Positions 5,357-6,279 of a DNA stretch of 6,279 nucleotides are shown in pieces. The stretch spans positions 1 through 6,279 of the forward strand of contig CACXHA010000001.1 in assembly GCA_902767385.1 (NCBI GenBank), read 5' to 3'. Under the pieces are notes generated by a model. It searched no databases. It was not told where the DNA came from and saw nothing but the letters and a program-made list of their open reading frames with translations. A program made the position numbers and the translations under genes. Source of the DNA: an uncultured Elusimicrobium sp. (GTDB lineage Bacteria > Elusimicrobiota > Elusimicrobia > Elusimicrobiales > Elusimicrobiaceae). Each line of letters begins with the position of its first letter. The stretch's first letter is position 1.

Positions 5357-6279
5357 AATTTGTATCCCCTATGCGACGATAAATTTTAAGATAAATTTGA
5401 AAACAGCTCCCTTTGCCTAGTTCACTCTTAATAAACAATTTCCCTTTATGGCGCGTAATCGCTTTGCGGACTACTGCTAACCCCAACCCTGTTCCGCGCG
5501 CCTTGGTAGTAAAGAAGGGAGAAAAAATCTTATGGCGGATCTCTTCACTTACACCCGGCCCGGTGTCCGCCACGTAAATACACACCAATTCCTTTCCTAC
5601 CCGGGTCCCTACTGTAACGGTTCCTCCCGTCGGCATAGCTTCCACAGCGTTGGTAATTAAATTGCGAATTGCTTGTTTTATTTCTTCGGCATCCACCTTC
5701 ACACGAACACTTTCTTCATTCAAATCTGCCTTTAACGTTACCCCGGGAGCAACCGGGAAGGAAAGGAGCAATTCGCGCACATAACTATTTACTTCAATGG
5801 TACTTAAAATCATCTCGCGGGTACGGGCATAGCCAAGGACCTCACTAATAATACTATTGGCTTGGCGAATTTCTGATTCAATAATATTAAACTGTTTGGT
5901 AACCTTTTGATCCGTTGAACGGACCAATGTTTTAATCAAACGAGTGGCATTGCTAATGACCGCAAGCGGGTTGCGGATTTCGTGGCTGATAATAGAAGCC
6001 ATTTGCCCAATAGCTGCCAAACGTTCTGCCTTTACCAAGTCATTCGTAGTTTGCTTGAGTTCGCTCGTACGGTCTTCCACCCGTTTTTCTAGCGCCTGGT
6101 TCATATGGGCCAGTTCATCTTGGGTATGTATCAGCTCTTGACGACGTTTATGCAATGTCTCCGTCATATCCACAAACACACTGGCCAACTCGCCAATTTC
6201 ATTGTGAGGGATTTCAATATCTTGGCGATTGACAATAAAATCATCATTTTCTCGTAGTTTAACCGCTGCCGCACGCAAG
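5340..6279 (-). CDS. Sensor histidine kinase, HAMP-HisKA-HATPase, 5' end outside the window
   Basis: Only the C-terminal 313 or so residues are present; the frame is open to the window edge, so sensor and membrane segments are missing here. Numbering from the first complete codon at 6278: the end of a HAMP domain (about 14-48, NEIGELASVFVDMTETL); a coiled coil (45-85); the HisKA helix with His99 in SHEIRNPL; and an HATPase domain. The HATPase shows N box Asn206/Asn210 (NLITNAVEAMP), DTGPG at 238-242, FSPFFTTK at 252-259 and GTGLGL at 262-267. The HEIRNPL and FSPFFTTK motifs resemble NtrB/AtoS-type kinases, and ExxN after the histidine suggests both kinase and phosphatase activity. A HAMP domain normally couples a membrane-spanning sensor to the kinase, so this is probably a membrane protein. 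It ends with GEAS and TAA at 5342-5340, overlapping the next gene. Its place at the head of the visible operon makes it the likely signal input. Confidence 0.93.
   Translation of the reverse strand, partial: LRAAAVKLRENDDFIVNRQDIEIPHNEIGELASVFVDMTETLHKRRQELIHTQDELAHMNQALEKRVEDRTSELKQTTNDLVKAERLAAIGQMASIISHEIRNPLAVISNATRLIKTLVRSTDQKVTKQFNIIESEIRQANSIISEVLGYARTREMILSTIEVNSYVRELLLSFPVAPGVTLKADLNEESVRVKVDAEEIKQAIRNLITNAVEAMPTGGTVTVGTRVGKELVCIYVADTGPGVSEEIRHKIFSPFFTTKARGTGLGLAVVRKAITRHKGKLFIKSELGKGSCFQIYLKIYRRIGDTNYGEAS

Overview
The window is a piece of a bacterial chromosome, moderately AT-rich by eye, in which every credible gene lies on the minus strand and is read from right to left. It holds seven genes. 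The right half encodes a signalling module and the middle a set of Tad/Flp-type pilin-like proteins. After a promoter-bearing gap, the left end encodes one membrane-anchored protein of unknown function. Two-component genes joined to Flp/TadE-like genes, a 58-residue prepilin with a Gly/Glu+5/Tyr+6 processing motif, and the general codon style would fit a diderm such as a gut Elusimicrobiota lineage. That placement is an impression only; the window has no rRNA or other marker.

Right to left (transcription order): (1) 6279-5340, the C-terminal part of a HAMP-HisKA-HATPase sensor kinase whose sensor and membrane part lies beyond the window; (2) 5356-4238, a soluble kinase with its receiver domain at the N terminus (REC-HisKA-HATPase), overlapping gene 1 by 17 bp; (3) 4215-3526, a NarL/FixJ-type response regulator with a LuxR-type DNA-binding domain; (4) 3520-3344, a 58-aa Flp-like prepilin too short for routine ORF calling; (5) 3342-2212, a TadG-like membrane protein; (6) 2210-1674, a TadE-like pseudopilin with four cysteines. 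Spacing is very tight (17-bp overlap, then gaps of 22, 5, 1 and 1 nt), so genes 1-6 look like one operon whose promoter is outside the window.

After a 201-nt gap (1673-1473) comes gene 7 (1472-153), a 439-aa protein with an N-terminal membrane anchor, a Gly/Arg-rich segment, a charged coiled coil and an Asn/Ser tail. The gap holds a near-consensus sigma70-type promoter (TTGACA, 17 nt, TATACT), so gene 7 probably has its own transcription start. The left end (1-152) is noncoding and contains several hairpins, one of them a plausible terminator running off the window edge.

Inferred working model: an envelope signal reaches the membrane kinase, and the N-terminal receiver of the second kinase connects the two in a relay. 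The NarL-type regulator then controls genes for an envelope-attached pilus or pilus-like assembly, of which the Flp-like, TadG-like and TadE-like proteins are components. The Tad ATPase, secretin, platform proteins and prepilin peptidase are not in this window.
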